DNA of 64,000 bases from Sclerodactyla briareus (Eukaryota; Echinodermata; Holothuroidea; Dendrochirotida; Sclerodactylidae), in NCBI GenBank assembly GCA_026419785.1, contig JAODTK010002610.1, forward strand, positions 62,001-126,000, read 5' to 3'. Within the stretch, counting starts at the first letter, position 1; each line of letters begins with the position of its first letter. Positions 18,304 through 31,189 of this stretch are shown here, in pieces. Position numbers and translations under genes: made by a program. A model generated the notes under the pieces. The model was not told where the DNA came from. It saw only the letters and a list, made by a program, of their open reading frames with translations, and ran no database searches.

Positions 18304-18922
18304 GTAACTAGACATGTGCAGGCGGGTAAACCGCCGACGTGTATATCCACGCAAAAACAGCCTTGGACTCAGTGACGTCACTGTAGTCACATTCCACCGA
18401 TTTTTGTTTAAATTACGACAAAGTTAGAAAAAAAAGTCCATGATTCAGAAACTTGTCCCTCCTTGACCTTGAAATGAACATTCATGTTGGAGGAATAACA
18501 AGTCCACATCAACCGAGTTTGTTTTTTTTTTTTTCAAATCCGACAAGGTTGGGAAAATCGCGAAAAAAAACAAAAACAAATTTGACCTCTGTGACCTTGA
18601 AATGACCGTCATGTTTCTCGGGACCGACTTTTGTCCCCACCCACTACGTTTCGTGTGAATCGGATAAACTTAGTATTTTCGCGTAAAACTCACAAATAGA
18701 GGGCAGCAGACATGCAGTTATACACACTTCGAACTCATCCGAGATTTCACTAGGGTGGACATGTGTACTAAGTTTCAGATCAATCGTTTAAAGCGTTAAG
18801 AGGAGTATTGCGCTAACGCCTAACGTTTCCGGAGGCGGCGGCGGAACGGCGGAAAGGGGCGGCTACATGCCCAAAACAATAATATTCCCGAACACTTGAA
18901 AGTTAAAGTGTTGCGGGGATAT
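18304..18922 (+). repeat. 600-bp dispersed repeat, copy 2, with terminal hairpin
   Basis: Second copy of the unit at 16640-17230, more diverged in the first half. It ends in TTCCCGAACACTT, then AAGTGTTGCGGGGATAT. Internal T-runs (18520-18535) and A-runs differ in length between copies. Confidence 0.65.
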
Positions 18923-18965
18923 AATTACGTGTAGCGCTCGGAATTAAACGTGTAAAATAAGCATA

Positions 18966-19250
18966 CCTAATAAAACTGATAAGTATAGGAGGTTAGTGAA
19001 TGTACTACAATATCGGTCGATTACTTCCTGCCTGAACTGTTCAAAAGCTGTATTTTTAGGTGAATCACGGCAGCGAAACAGGGTGGACATAAACGAATTA
19101 GAGTTCGGGAACCGCAAAAGTTCATTGAGCAAGTACTTTGGAGGCATTCGTATAGTAACGTTTGAACTAATTGCCTGTTCAACTGTGACATTGGGGCACA
19201 GAGCAAAACAAAAGGAGCAGTTCTGGATAACGCAATCAATGACTTACAGG
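18966..19250 (-). CDS. Possible exon, membrane protein, unidentified
   Basis: A stop-free minus-strand stretch reads QNCSFCFALCPNVTVEQAIS, then MPPKYLLNELLRFPNSNSF, FRQEVIDRY and a hydrophobic end LLYLSVLLG before a GT site (TTAG|gtatgc). Upstream, beyond a single TAA that overlaps a gtaagt donor, the frame continues with another hydrophobic segment (YWLCTVFTFILFG). It could be one or two exons of a multi-pass membrane protein. No family recognised. Confidence 0.3.
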
Positions 19251-20018
19251 CCAAACAGGATAAACGTGAAAACGGTGCATAGCCAGTACGGTAAATTGGG
19301 CAATTGCTTTTCTTGACATAGCAATTTCGATTGCTTGAGTAGTATAACAACTAATAGACTGGGAGTCCATGGGGTCAGCCTAGCTGGAGCGAATACCATG
19401 GCCCTTCGTTGGATACAGTCGTATGACATGCAACTAGTCGTGGGTGTGGTGGTGAGGGCCATAAGAATAATGAAAGGGAAGGGGCTTAGGTAGGCGCCCG
19501 AAGTAACCGCTTGGAATTAATTGCAAAATGTCCAACAATACTCGGGATAACCGGGATACCGAGATAACTTACGCCAACATTTTATTTAGTGAGGTGGTCC
19601 CGCCAGGCACCAATATCCAGGACCCGAACACTACGCTAAGCCTACTCATGAGGTTTTCTTGACACTTCCAGCCATCACAAATGTTCAATGCTAGAGTTTT
19701 TATATGGTGGGTGGTGCGTATCAGATGCCACACGAAATCGCCACCCTTTGGAGCTGAGCCAGATTAGTTCATGAGGTAACCAGTATCATGATTAATGAAA
19801 ATGGAAAATATTTGTCACAGACTCACAGTCAATGGCCATGGCATTTATGGAAATTGTTCTGTTCGACTGTTTTCCTCAAGTAGTTTATTAACATTTTCAG
19901 AGAGGCGAGTACTATCAATCCTGCATAAAGACTTCTTGCAATAGCCCATTCTAATACCGACGGCTACAACAAACATTGATCCACTCCAAATAAACGACTT
20001 AAATAGCCCACAATATGA

Positions 20019-20042
20019 ATATATATATATATATATATATAT
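20019..20042. repeat. (TA)n microsatellite
   Basis: Twelve TA units, followed by ordinary AT-rich sequence. Confidence 0.9.
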
Positions 20043-20170
20043 AGATCATGCATGCCATGGAGTATGGTATCAGTGACGACAGTGCATAGTTTGATATGAT
20101 AGAGCCAACTATAGATATATTTTCCGAGTGGGTAGATTCGGAACATTCGAGAGTTCAAATTATGACGTCA

Positions 20171-20413
20171 CTATACTCTATACAGAAGAACGCTTGGCAC
20201 TGCCTTTTGCTGGCTATCGATAATGGTAGGTCCTGAGCTATCCAAGATGGCTCTGGGTGCAAATCTGGCGTTCACTTCTCTTCCCCTACAATCTAAAAAC
20301 TGGTTGTCCCGACACATCGCCCGGGTGGCGGACAGCCAGTTCGCATCAATGCCCGTGTGAAGCTCCAGGGTGGGATCTTGTAGGGCATCTATACTAAGCC
20401 CGAACCACCACAT
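20171..20413 (-). CDS. Open frame with protein-like composition, unidentified
   Basis: The 80-codon frame reads FGLSIDALQDPTLELHTGID, then ANWLSATRAMCRDNQFLDCR and GREVNARFAP. Composition is balanced, unlike neighbouring chance frames. I see no reliable acceptor or donor and cannot assign it. It may be an exon or a transposon remnant. Confidence 0.25.
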   Translation of the reverse strand: MWWFGLSIDALQDPTLELHTGIDANWLSATRAMCRDNQFLDCRGREVNARFAPRAILDSSGPTIIDSQQKAVPSVLLYRV

Positions 20414-22131
20414 GAAATCATTTGTGATGGCGAAATTGAGGCGTCGATAAGCGGGCGACAGCGAAAAGAGAGCAAGATTAGCACCAGATATGCCAACGGA
20501 GGGGACGGCGGTTGTTGTTTTTTTTTAGTGGCGTTACACAATGGGGTCACGTTTCTTTATTTTCTTTTTTCCCGTTGGTGCAACACTCATAGCTGGTCAT
20601 GCGGGGGATACTGCACTGAAGAGGACCACGGTTATTTAATACGTAGGCTCGACCGGAATACCATTGTAAATATTGTGAATAACCCATTGAAACTAATGAG
20701 TATGCAGTTTCTTTCCGCGTATGCCTTTACGGTGATCTCCTTTCCTAGCGTCGTCTGACGCAGTGTCTAGTTCAGAATAGGTATCTTTCTACGCTATGAC
20801 GCTTAAATCACTGGGTTACGACTCGTATACAATACAATAAGAAATAACTGTACTATTGAGGCAAGTGATTTACCGTAATAAGCCTCCACCTTCCAGCCCA
20901 ATCAATAACCGAGAAGCCACCGTAAAGCTCACAAGGTTATTCCTAGCAGGGTGCGGGTATCTGATGGGGCAGGTCGCGTGCATATCCAACCTGAGTTATG
21001 TCACGGGGTGGCACACTGATATATCAGTGAGGGAAATGAACTGACCGGCACTAGTCCTAGCATGCTACTGCGTACGTGTGAAGCCGTGACACAGAAGTAC
21101 GGTTCAGACAGCACACTAAGAGCAATACAGTTACGGGGGGCTAAGCGACCGATTCGATGATTCGAATCACGGTTATACAAATGTAGACAATGCGTTATCA
21201 ACCCTGAATCTCCCGACCCAAACGCATGCAGGAAGCGGGACTTCAAGCTCGCTCTAGGATTCTGGTTGATATGACTGGTTACTTTGGACCTGTTGGCTGG
21301 ACCTTGATAGGCAAAGTCATTAGGCTACAGAGGAAAATTTGACAAGGGTTTATGCTATACAACGCTTTGCGACTATGTCAATACGCCAAGAGCCCTTGGC
21401 TGAATGTGGAATATCACTACTGGGCACTAGTCAACCGCGCCCGGGATATGCTCAATAGCTACACTCTATACACCCCAACGTAGTAGCCTATTACAGTCTA
21501 TTGCAGTCAGATACTGATGTGATCATGGAAATAGAGTCAGTATAACGGAACAGCTGTGGGAAAGACTTGATAGGGCCGACCCACAGCCCCCCCCCACCAC
21601 ACACACACGCACAAATGCTTTCAACTCGAATGGACGCCAATGTTCAGGAACAAACGTATCCGATTATCAGGCCGTGTTGGTTAGGATCCAGTGTCCACCA
21701 TCGAGCCATCAATGACGCAGCAAACAATACATGGTTCACCCCAGCCCTCAACTCACCTTTCCCAATTAATTAACGTGGCTGAAACACACGTTTAGGCACA
21801 CAAAAACCCACGTGGGCATTGCCGTCATTCATGCCACAAGCTTTGAAGTTGGAACAGTCTTCCTTTTAGTTGACGTAAGACACTCCCCTTAACGACTAAT
21901 ATTCTATATCGTTGTAGGTTTCCTAACCAATAATCACTCATTTAACTTGAAAAGTCAATATCGTCTCCCAACACTTGGGTGAAAAATAGACGATGTCGTT
22001 TTTATGAGTCACGACGAAAAAAAACCGTCTCACGGTATATCGAAATTGTTATTGCATCGACCTATCAAAGTAGCAGCAAAACGTGAGATATATATTTGCA
22101 TAATGCGTGACATTTTCACGAAGATACTCAC

Positions 22132-22333
22132 CGATTCGATGTCTCTGTTCAGGAGCGTCCTCTGGTTACGGTGGACCACGTGGCCCATCGCAATATTTAC
22201 TCCGCTGGACCCCCGTTCCTGCGATATGGTTCGCCCGGGTTCGCGTTACTCTCCTCGGCCTGACCACGTTCGTAATTACCCTTCTTCTTCCGTATCTCCA
22301 CCATGACATCTTGGAGGAAACGTATTGCTAAAC
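22132..22333 (-). CDS. Possible exon, unidentified protein, one-base shift
   Basis: It lies between an acceptor (aggttctggttccag) and a consensus donor (GAATCG|gtgagt). It reads LAIRFLQDVMVEIRKKKGNY, then ERGQAEESNANPGEPYRRNG. After a shift at a run of five G's (near 22211) it reads SSGVNIAMGHVVHRNQRTLL, then NRDIES up to the donor. Both ends are good splice sites, which supports a real exon. The forward-strand frames here are probably shadows. No family recognised. Confidence 0.45.
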
Positions 22334-23596
22334 CTGGAACCAGAACCTGAGCGGGTCAATAAAGTTCGACTGCTTCGGTCTCGAAATCCTGCTTGTTGAA
22401 GTTACTCGGAAATCTTACCAGTTCCGTATTGATAGGCCTAATATTGTGCAAAGTATACGTATACAAACGACAACCCAAAAATATGCCCAACATATATATT
22501 ACCGCAATACACTGGCCGTAGGATTGTATTCGAGAAAATACGATGATGTCAGTAATATACGGTAACTCGAAAGTGCCCGTTGTAAAAATCGATACTGACG
22601 GATTTGACAAATTGGGAGATTTACCGAATTAAGTCTTACAATTTTGTACTGGTTTGACCCTCAGGTGGTAGTTATTTATTTTCTGGGGAAGGAGTACATA
22701 ATATTGACCGCGGTCTGTTGTTAATATTTATTAGGCCTACCGCGCCCTAGACAGCAATTTTTGGCCGTTCCTACACCGTATATGGACCCGTAACCAGAAT
22801 GGTGTCCTTCGGCCGTTAACCAATCAGAAGTGCCACATCATAGTTATAGAGTTTCTAGAATCGCAATGACCATGGCGAGAATATTTCATCAACTTCAACA
22901 CATTGGACAGTGGGAACGTGGCTCCCCTTCAAATATATTTGTGACGGGAGGACGACAGTATGTGCTGGAACAATAGGTGAAATCACGCTCGCGCCACAAT
23001 ACCGGACACGTTAGATAGTGTGTTGTTCCTTTGGTGGGAATCGTATTGTAATTTATTTACATCCACATTGCCCAACAAAAGTTGAATTCAGTGAATAATA
23101 CAGTGAAAAGTTTATTAATACGGTCTAACAATTTAAGAAAAAAAAAACAAGATTGCACTAAAAAAGTTAGAAAATCACATTTGTCCACGATAATCAACAT
23201 ACACACATAAAAACGTAACGGAGTGAAGCCGGCGGCAGCTATAAATTGTCGATACACACTGTTATATAATATCGTTCATAGGAGGCAGGCAGGTCATGCC
23301 TGTTCGTCTGTACCTTGGTGCCAATGAAACATAAGCTGGCGGCGTAGGCACATGCCGTGTTCCGTATTTCTCTCAACCTGCACAGTTATCTGTCAGGATA
23401 ACTGCAAACTGACTGCATAGGTGGTGTCGGCGTTCGTTTGCACTGTACCACTCAACACGGATAGCCAAAAGCAGTTGGGATGATTTATGTAGATCTTGAA
23501 ACCAAGAAACAATGCGGTCGCCAATTAAGCTCGAACAGTTTGTATGCTGCATGGTTGATTATTATGATCCGCCGCAAATCAGCGAAATGCAAGCCG

Positions 23597-23640
23597 ATCT
23601 ATCTATCTATCTATATTCTATCTATTATCTATATATCTCC
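23597..23640. repeat. TCTA microsatellite, left of CR1 copy A
   Basis: Imperfect (TCTA)n that ends exactly where CR1-like reverse transcriptase homology starts. Confidence 0.8.
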
Positions 23641-25030
23641 TATTTCAAGAAAGGTAAACTTCTTCCTGTAATAAAGGAAGCAGTCTTACTAGTGTGTCTG
23701 CAAAGGTAATGGAATCAATCATTCGGGATCATATGGTTGAGTATTTCAGAGGAGGCAAGTCGATTAGGGGATTCTCAGCATGGGTTCAGGAAAAATCGGT
23801 GTGTTGATATCTTTCTTGGAATTTATGGCGGATGTTACATGTTCTGTTGACAACGGCAATGGTGTTGATATAATTTTCCTGGACTTTCAGAAAGCTCTTG
23901 ACAAGGTTCATCATGAGGCGTCTCTTGCTCAAGGGGAGAGTTTGGCATTGAGGGGAATGTCTTAAGTGGGGATTCGTGAGTGCCTTCATAATAGGGAACA
24001 ACGAGTGTCATTAATGGGCGATCGTCTTCTTGCAAACGTCACTAGTGTGTTCCCCAGGGATAGGTTCTTGGGGCGTACTCTTTCTGGCGTATATTGCGAT
24101 CTTGAAGGTTCTGTTCATTCAGGGTTAAGAAGTTCGCAGAAGATACAGAGTTGTCTCGGGAGGTTGTTCGAATGATGATGTGCAATTGTTCAGAGGGATA
24201 TGGATATAATTTCCAAATTTTCCGCACTGGTAAATGTTTTTCAAGTCGTCAAGTGAAAGTTATGCATGTTGTTTTTCACGATCGCAACGCTTTCTCCAAG
24301 ATGATGGCAAAAATATTCAGGAAGTGATTTAAACAAAAAAGATTTGGGGGTTTGTTTTGATTCTTCTTTGACACCCTCCAAGCAGTGTGCCGAGCTGATA
24401 GAAGAGGTAAATGGATTCTTGGCTTGATTAGAACGTCACTTCGGTTTCGCGTGCTAGTGATATTGTTGTCAGCTGTTTAAGAATGGTGAGGACCGCACCC
24501 TAGAGTATTCTTTGTTTTTACAAGTGTTTGGAATTCCTCCTTTGCAAAAAGATAAGCAGGTAATTGAAAACGTGGGCAACTTACGCGTGGGGCACTAGAG
24601 TAATTCACTGTCTGAACAATTTATCATCTAGGAAAGATTAAGGCGTCTCGGTCTAAATACCATGGAGCTGAGGCGAATGCTGTTGAATTGATTCAGGTTT
24701 TCAAAAGGTCATGGAATCGATTGGCCTTTCCTTCCATTTCTTGAATTTTCCAATGTTTACTGCAAATAGAGGCCACGTCTCAAGCTTCGGTGGCAAGCGC
24801 TGCAGATGGGACATTCGTAAATATTCTTCTCGCAGGAGATGGGGTCAATAAGTGGAATTGTATTCCTGAAAATTTTGTTCTTAAGAGTGTGAATGCGTTC
24901 AGAACCAGTCTGATTATTTTTCAGAATCACGGGCGAAGTATTTAGAGTTATGGTTCATTTTTCTGTCTGAGTGTTGTGGCTTCGGGGTCGTTGATGAGGA
25001 TAATGCGTCCTGACCCTTATCACTCTAAAC
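23641..25030 (+). mobile_element. CR1-like LINE, 5'-truncated copy A (reverse transcriptase)
   Basis: Reverse transcriptase motifs appear in order across shifting frames: YFKKGK, VMESIIRDHMVEYF, DNGNGVDIIFLDFQKALDKV (the catalytic FLDFQKAFD block), REQRVSLMGDR, SVFPRDRFLG, then the C-terminal region to RTSLIIFQNHGR near 24900-24940. A non-coding 3' end follows, shared with the copy at 28.2 kb (GGCTTCGGGGTCG). CR1 elements copy themselves through RNA and are often 5'-truncated like this. Many stops and shifts make it inactive. Confidence 0.85.
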
Positions 25031-25200
25031 ATCTATCTATTCTATCTATATATCTATCTATCTATCGATCTATCTATATAATTCTATCTATCTACTACTA
25101 TCTATTATCTATCTAGCTATCTAACTTTCTATCTATCTATCTATCTATTTAACTATCTATCTATCTCTCTTATCTATCTATCATCTATCTATCTATCATA
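25022..25200. repeat. TCTA microsatellite, right of CR1 copy A
   Basis: About 180 bp of imperfect (TCTA)n directly after the CR1 3' end. It may be the element's 3' tail grown by slippage, or half of a split target microsatellite. Confidence 0.85.
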
Positions 25201-28200
25201 GACCTGTATGTCTGTGGTTTGTCTGCCAGTCTATGGACTTTCTGAGCTCTCAAATGTTTCATTTCTTGGCCGCTGTAGAACAAAACGTAGACACAGTTTT
25301 CATTGACACGTCTGTTACTCTCCAAGGTCAAGTTAAAAGATGGTTTATGAGTTGCTATCGTACTCAGGCAATAAACCTATTTCAGTATGAGTGAACTAAG
25401 GTCAGTGTCACTGGAGGGTTATGTGAACTATTATGTGCGGAAATTGTAGGAAAAAAAAAAACGAAATGCTCCTACAGATTAGGTGGGGTACAGTTCATCA
25501 TACTCAGTAAGTGTTACCATGGGCTGGTCGGTACCTATAGGAATCTAATGTCAGAGGGTATGAACAGGGGGTGTAAGTTGTAATAAGTATATGTGATTCT
25601 CCCTAACAGAGATTGGTTGGATCATTATCATACTGGGTGATCGAGTGGTATCATGGGACTAATGGTACCTACGGGGGTTATCAGCAATCCTTCAGGTCAA
25701 AGGACGAGGAAACCTTTATGAATAATTCGCACACTCCGCGCCTCCTGCCAGAGTTACTATAAAACTTGGTCAATGGTGAACATGGACTAGTGGTACCGTA
25801 TGTGGTGCTCATTTCAAGGTCTAGGTCACCTAACGGTTCCACTTTGAGCCATGAAGTATCGGAATGTAACTCATCAAAACAATGTGTTCTGTTACTTTCA
25901 GCTCCGCGATAGGTAATAAACTCATCCATGATATTTGCTTCACGCCATAACTTCCCCTATGAATCAGCCTTATGTCTCCATATGGCTTCCCCTAAAACAC
26001 AAGCAGCGATGTGTGGAAGTTGCCTTGTCGAAAGGCATTAATTCTTCCAATGACGACGGTCCAGGCTGGGGATGGAGGATATCATTTCCAAACCCATTAA
26101 CTGGGCAACTATCCGTTAGGTTGGAAGTCATGTGCAAAGACATACCGACATCAGGTGATATAAATATCTCTATCTGGCAACCTGGATTCCTCTAACAGGA
26201 AGCCATTGGGGGGGGGGTCTATTACTAGACAGTAACAGAAGGCTATACGTTAGTATTTACATTTTAATCGTACAATAAACTAGAATGCTGCAGATAGATA
26301 TACGTATTCCGAGGCTATATTATTCATATGAAAGCAGCCTCCAGGACATAGATCATCTCGTTTCGAAAGCATGTATCGCTACATGAAGCAGACCATATTC
26401 TTTCCTAGCATAGCCATTGTAGTGGACGTAAATCTCACAACATGGTTGAGAGTAAGGTTTGGGTGGTAGGGTTAGAAGTTGTTCACGGGCGGGTTTCGTG
26501 CGCGAAAGTAATATTTGTTCATCATTTCACCACAAATTATTTTTTGTTTTTCATTCTCTTTTCACTGGTAGTGCCCTACTTGATATATTCATGGGATATA
26601 TTCATTTTGTTCTCACAAGATATCTACAGGATAGGAAGTCTCCAAAAAGCCTGCTAGCTTAACAACAGCGGGGACTCCCCGAAGAGAAACGAGCGAAAGG
26701 AGTAAAGGGAAAAAAGAGGATACACCCATAGTGTGAATAATAGCTATAAGAATATCGTACAACAAAATTCACAAGAGAAGCAATTCCTAAATATAAACCC
26801 AAACAAAGGTCGTATAATGCTTAATCATATGTTTCCAAGGTCTTCACTATAAGGGTTTTATTCTAAATGAATTCTACTGGTTAACTTATTTGTTTTTCCA
26901 CTGTAAGTGATTTCCATATTTTGGCCCGCACGGATTATATGGTTTAACATTACCTACAGACGTATTTGATTGTGAAGAATGGGCATTGTCGGGTTGCCTT
27001 GTATCTATTGGTGCATCTGCAGCATTTCTATAACACATAATTATTGAAAGCAGCGGGTGGCACAAATCGTGCCAATCTTATAAGGCGAAAGCTGCCGGTA
27101 TTTAGTCGGAAATATCTTCTAATGTTTAGGTAGCTCAAGGACTTTCAAAAAAGGGGTGGTAGTTACGTGATCCGATGTGATAAATGTCTAAGCCTGTTCT
27201 GTAGCATATTGAGTGACTGAAAATTGCCAGCACAAGTAGCAGGACCAGATCGTACAGCAAGTAAGGAAAGCTCGCAAAGGTTTTCTAGATACACTGCCTT
27301 TCAACTTATTGAATTTTCCTGGATCCGTTCCGTTTATATATTGCATGCGTGTTATGTTGTTGTCTTGAGTGAAGAAACCAAAAAATGGAATGAAATGGAC
27401 TGAATTGAAATGAATTTAATCCAATTCATCTGCTAAGTCTGCGATGTACTGGTGATTACGTCTGTGACCGCCATCTACTAAGGTATACCGTACGACGTGT
27501 TCAGCTAAATATTAACATTTATGGTGTCCTCCCATCTGGTAACCTTTGGTTAAAACTCGCAGCGCACAATTTTTCTCCAGTTGTGGGCAACTATGATTCG
27601 ACCTGTGGTCAGTTCAAAACATGCCTACAACCTGGAATTGCACTATAATAGAAGAATTTCATTAGGCTAACCACACGACCCGAAGGATTGCACCAGGGCT
27701 CCCAAACAGGAGGATTATCACCCTAGAATGCTATGTTTTCTTGTTGGAAGTGAAGTGAATTTGTAAACCCAGGTTCTGAACGAGGTTACAAGCCTTTAGT
27801 TCTGTTATTAGGGACCGTTTATAGGTATCAGACGAAATGTTGAGTAGGGGTTAATATTTACATCTATAGGAAGATGCATCAAATTAAGACAAGCCCCATT
27901 TGCGTGATAAAATGTGTATAATACCGGATATTCAGCTCCACTCCGTTAGACGGATCCCAAACTCTCTTCCATTACTCCCAGCTACTGGGAATAAAGTGAC
28001 GTCAAAATTGGAAACCAGTAAGCGCGTGCCGTCCGAAAAGCTAAGCCTACGTGCCAAACCTGAAAAAAAAACTCCCTGTGCTTGCAATCAGGCAAAAACA
28101 CTAAATTCTAGTGTCACCTGTTCATTTAATACGTGCATCTCATGCTCTATACGAGTGAATGGAAAATGAAATGGAAGAATAAACTACTCGAGCTAATTGT

Positions 28201-28240
28201 TGGTAAGTAACAGGCTATAATCAGGAAAAGCAAAGTTGTA
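25201..28240. other. Intergenic, no gene recognised
   Basis: A plus-strand frame at 25935-26195 and a minus-strand frame at 25681-25929 look like chance. G-run at 26207-26216. Phrases at 25330-25560 of the kind 'gtacctataggaatc' resemble short diverged repeats. No splice-supported exon seen. Confidence 0.4.
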
Positions 28241-28399
28241 GGTTTCGTTTAGTTTAGTGAATAGGAGTCAGGAAGGACATAATCCTGGCAAAACGACCCG
28301 AAACCGAAGCCCACAACAGCCCAGAAAGGAAAAATGAACAAAAACTGAACTAAATAATACGCCCGTGATTCCTGAAAAATGATGAATCAAGACTGTCTT

Positions 28400-29932
28400 G
28401 AACGCATTAACACTCTTAGAGCAAACAACATTTCAGGAAGACAATCCCAACTCAGTGATCACTCTCTGCCGAGAAGAAATATTTACGAATGTCATTCTGC
28501 AGGCTTTCCACGAAGCTGAGACAGTGACCTTATTCTGCAGAGGCACATTGGAAAATTCAAAAAGTAGTTAGTGGAAGGGACAGGCCATCGATTATATGGA
28601 CATTTTGAAACCCGTGAATCAAGTCAACCCCGATTCGCCCAGACCATGGTAGTGAAACCGAGACGCCTTAATCTTTCGTCGTACGATAAAATTTTTCAGA
28701 CACAGTGAATTCATATAGGATGAACGTCTCAATTACCTGTTGTCTTTTGCAAAGTAGTCGGATTCCACACTTGTCCAAGAAACTCTAGGTGCGGTCTCAC
28801 CAGTGGCTTAAACAGCCTGACAACAATATCCTTATCAAGGAAACTGAAGGCGTCTAATAGAGCCAAAGATCCAATTACATATTCTAGCAGCTTCGGCACA
28901 ATGCTTGGAAGGTTTTTCAAAGAAGAATCAAAACAAACCCAAGATCTTTTTCTGAAATCACCTCCGGAATTATTTCGGCCATTTAACCGTGATGAAGGAA
29001 GCGTTTGCGCTTGTGAAAACCAAAATGCATAACTTTGCAATTGTCGACATGAAAAACATTTGCCAGTCGGAAGAACATTTGGAAATTATATCCAGACCCT
29101 TGGAACAATTGCAGCATCATCATGCGAACCGACTCCCGATCAAATTAGTATTCGTCTGCGAACTTCTTAACCTTGAATGAACAGAACCTTCAGGATCGTC
29201 AATATACCCCAGAAACAGGAGCGGCCAAGACGATCCCTGGGAACCACCACTAGTGACCTTGTGCAAGAAGACGACCGCCCCCCCATTCCCTTAATGACAA
29301 CTCGTTGTTCCCTATATGAAGCCACTCACGAATCCCTTAAGGACATTCCCCTCAAGACCAAAGCTTCCAACTTGAGCAAGAGATGTTCATGAAGAACCTT
29401 GTCAAAGCTTTCTGAAAGTCCTCCAGGGGACAAATATATCAACAGCATTGACGTGTCAACAGAACATGTGACATCTTCCATAAATCCAGAGATTAGTCAA
29501 ACACGAACGATTCTTCCAAACCCATGCTGAGAATCTATCATCAGGACTATGCTCATTGAAATAATCAACCATATGATCCCGAATGATTGATTCCATTACC
29601 TGCAGACAACACGAGTAAGACTGACTTGCCTGTAATTACAATGAAGAGCGTTTACCTTTCTGGAAAAATAGGCGGAACATTGTCTCCTCCCAATCAGCCG
29701 GAACAATACCTTCTTGTAGGTCTTATTGAAAACAATAACAGTGGAACAGACCAGACAACTCGTTCGTGCAAAGGAGTTTAGTAAGAGAAATAGGAAAGGA
29801 TAAAACTCCGTCAGGACCAGGAGCTTCATCACGTTGAGCTCTGCGAGTTTTCTCCTTTACTAAAACCAGACGAACACACCATATACCAAACTGTGCGGAG
29901 AAACCCCGACAACAGGTCACCAAAATTTCCAA
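28400..29932 (-). pseudogene. CR1 reverse transcriptase domain
   Basis: Frame 29723-29932 has RAQRDEAPGPDGVLSFPIS, the start of the reverse transcriptase. Later pieces give VMESIIRDHMVDYF and WTFRKL. Frame 28729-29040 gives SWVCFDSSLKNLPS and FKPLVRPHLEFLGQVWNP, typical of the C-terminal part. Stops and frame changes occur throughout. Confidence 0.8.
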
Positions 29933-30564
29933 GTTCTCATGAGTAAAAAACAGACGAAAAGTAAAATAATAAGAACTTAGCCATCTCCTGGTATCGCTGA
30001 TTGTACTCCGAGTTGGATCTACAAAGGACCAATGGGTCCTTGACGTTTATGCTTCCACCTCACATAAGAGAAAAATGCACGAGGGGATTCTCGTGATTAT
30101 AGAGGCAAATCGCCCTCGAAATCAGTTTGCACCAGGAAGAAACTAAACGCTGGACAAGCTTTGCTGAACTTTGAAATGCTCACGATCAGACACGGACCCA
30201 GAAGAAACGTTTTAAAGTGCCATAAGTGTCGATTACGTTTGATGCCCAGGAAACTTCCCCCTTTTCACCAAGAAGGCCGCTCGTTCTTATGCGACGTTTC
30301 CCCAGGAACGTAACTTTCCCTCACCTCGTTAACCTTTTCAATGAAACATTCAAGAGTCAACAGCCTCGTCCTTTTAAAGGTTATGCCACTATACTTTGCA
30401 TAAAAAACCTGGAAGGAAAATGCCATTCAATCGGCCATCGAAAAACAAGGAACAAGCTCACCACTCTGTGGAATATTGAAAGAAAAAGACACATTAAAAG
30501 CTAAAATGTCGTGTCACTTGCACCGCTTACCCAAGCTCTCTAACATTATCTACAGACTCTGGAT

Positions 30565-31080
30565 TCACTGCGCAAAACTAATCCAAATAGTATGCGTTCT
30601 AGTAGGAAAATTTACATGCGTGAGAAAGGAAACACCTGCTGCCATTGAATAAGCCCAATCCTTGACTGCCACTACTACCTTAGACCAAGAAATCTCTGGA
30701 TAATTGAAATCACCGTTAATAATTGTACTCTTCCCGAAACTTCTAAAACAGTCTAGAAAGACAAGAGTTGTTGTCTCAGAGCTCTTTGGAGACGGTACAC
30801 AACGCCAACTCATAAGAACTGGTATACCATATAGTTAGACTGATTTCAGACCAAACGCGTTGGCAAAACTTACACCAATATCGCCTTCTCAAAACGTCAG
30901 TCCCCTCACCTACCACAAACTCCACCCCAAGGCCACGAAGAGTATCTATCCTATCTTGCCCATAAACCACAAAACCCGGAAAGGTGAACTTCGCTGTGGA
31001 AATATCACTGTTCAACACGACTCCTGTAATACCAATGACGTCAGGCTTGCGTTCCTGGACTAAAATCTGGCCACTCACTC
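30565..31080 (-). pseudogene. CR1 endonuclease domain
   Basis: Frame 30776-31078 begins near ERKPDVIGITGVVLNSDIS and continues FPGFVVYGQDRIDTLRGLGV. Frame 30565-30813 gives TIINGDFNYPEISWSK and THVNFPTRTHTIW. These are the N-terminal, GDFN and THxxFxTRxxxxLD blocks of LINE apurinic-type endonucleases, split by a frameshift. Confidence 0.75.
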
Positions 31081-31189
31081 AAACTTGTTCCGGCTACTTT
31101 GACATTAGCACAGAAAAAACACAGCTGGCTAACATATCTATCGCCATTGCTGACCTCGCCAGACCCCCCTCTGCGATGCTTACTATTAC

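Noticed and set aside
22107..22331. Forward frame resembling a Cys-loop receptor membrane segment (ARVRVTLLGLTTFVITLLL)
   Set aside because: No splice support on the plus strand; the minus strand has a better exon with consensus sites at the same place.
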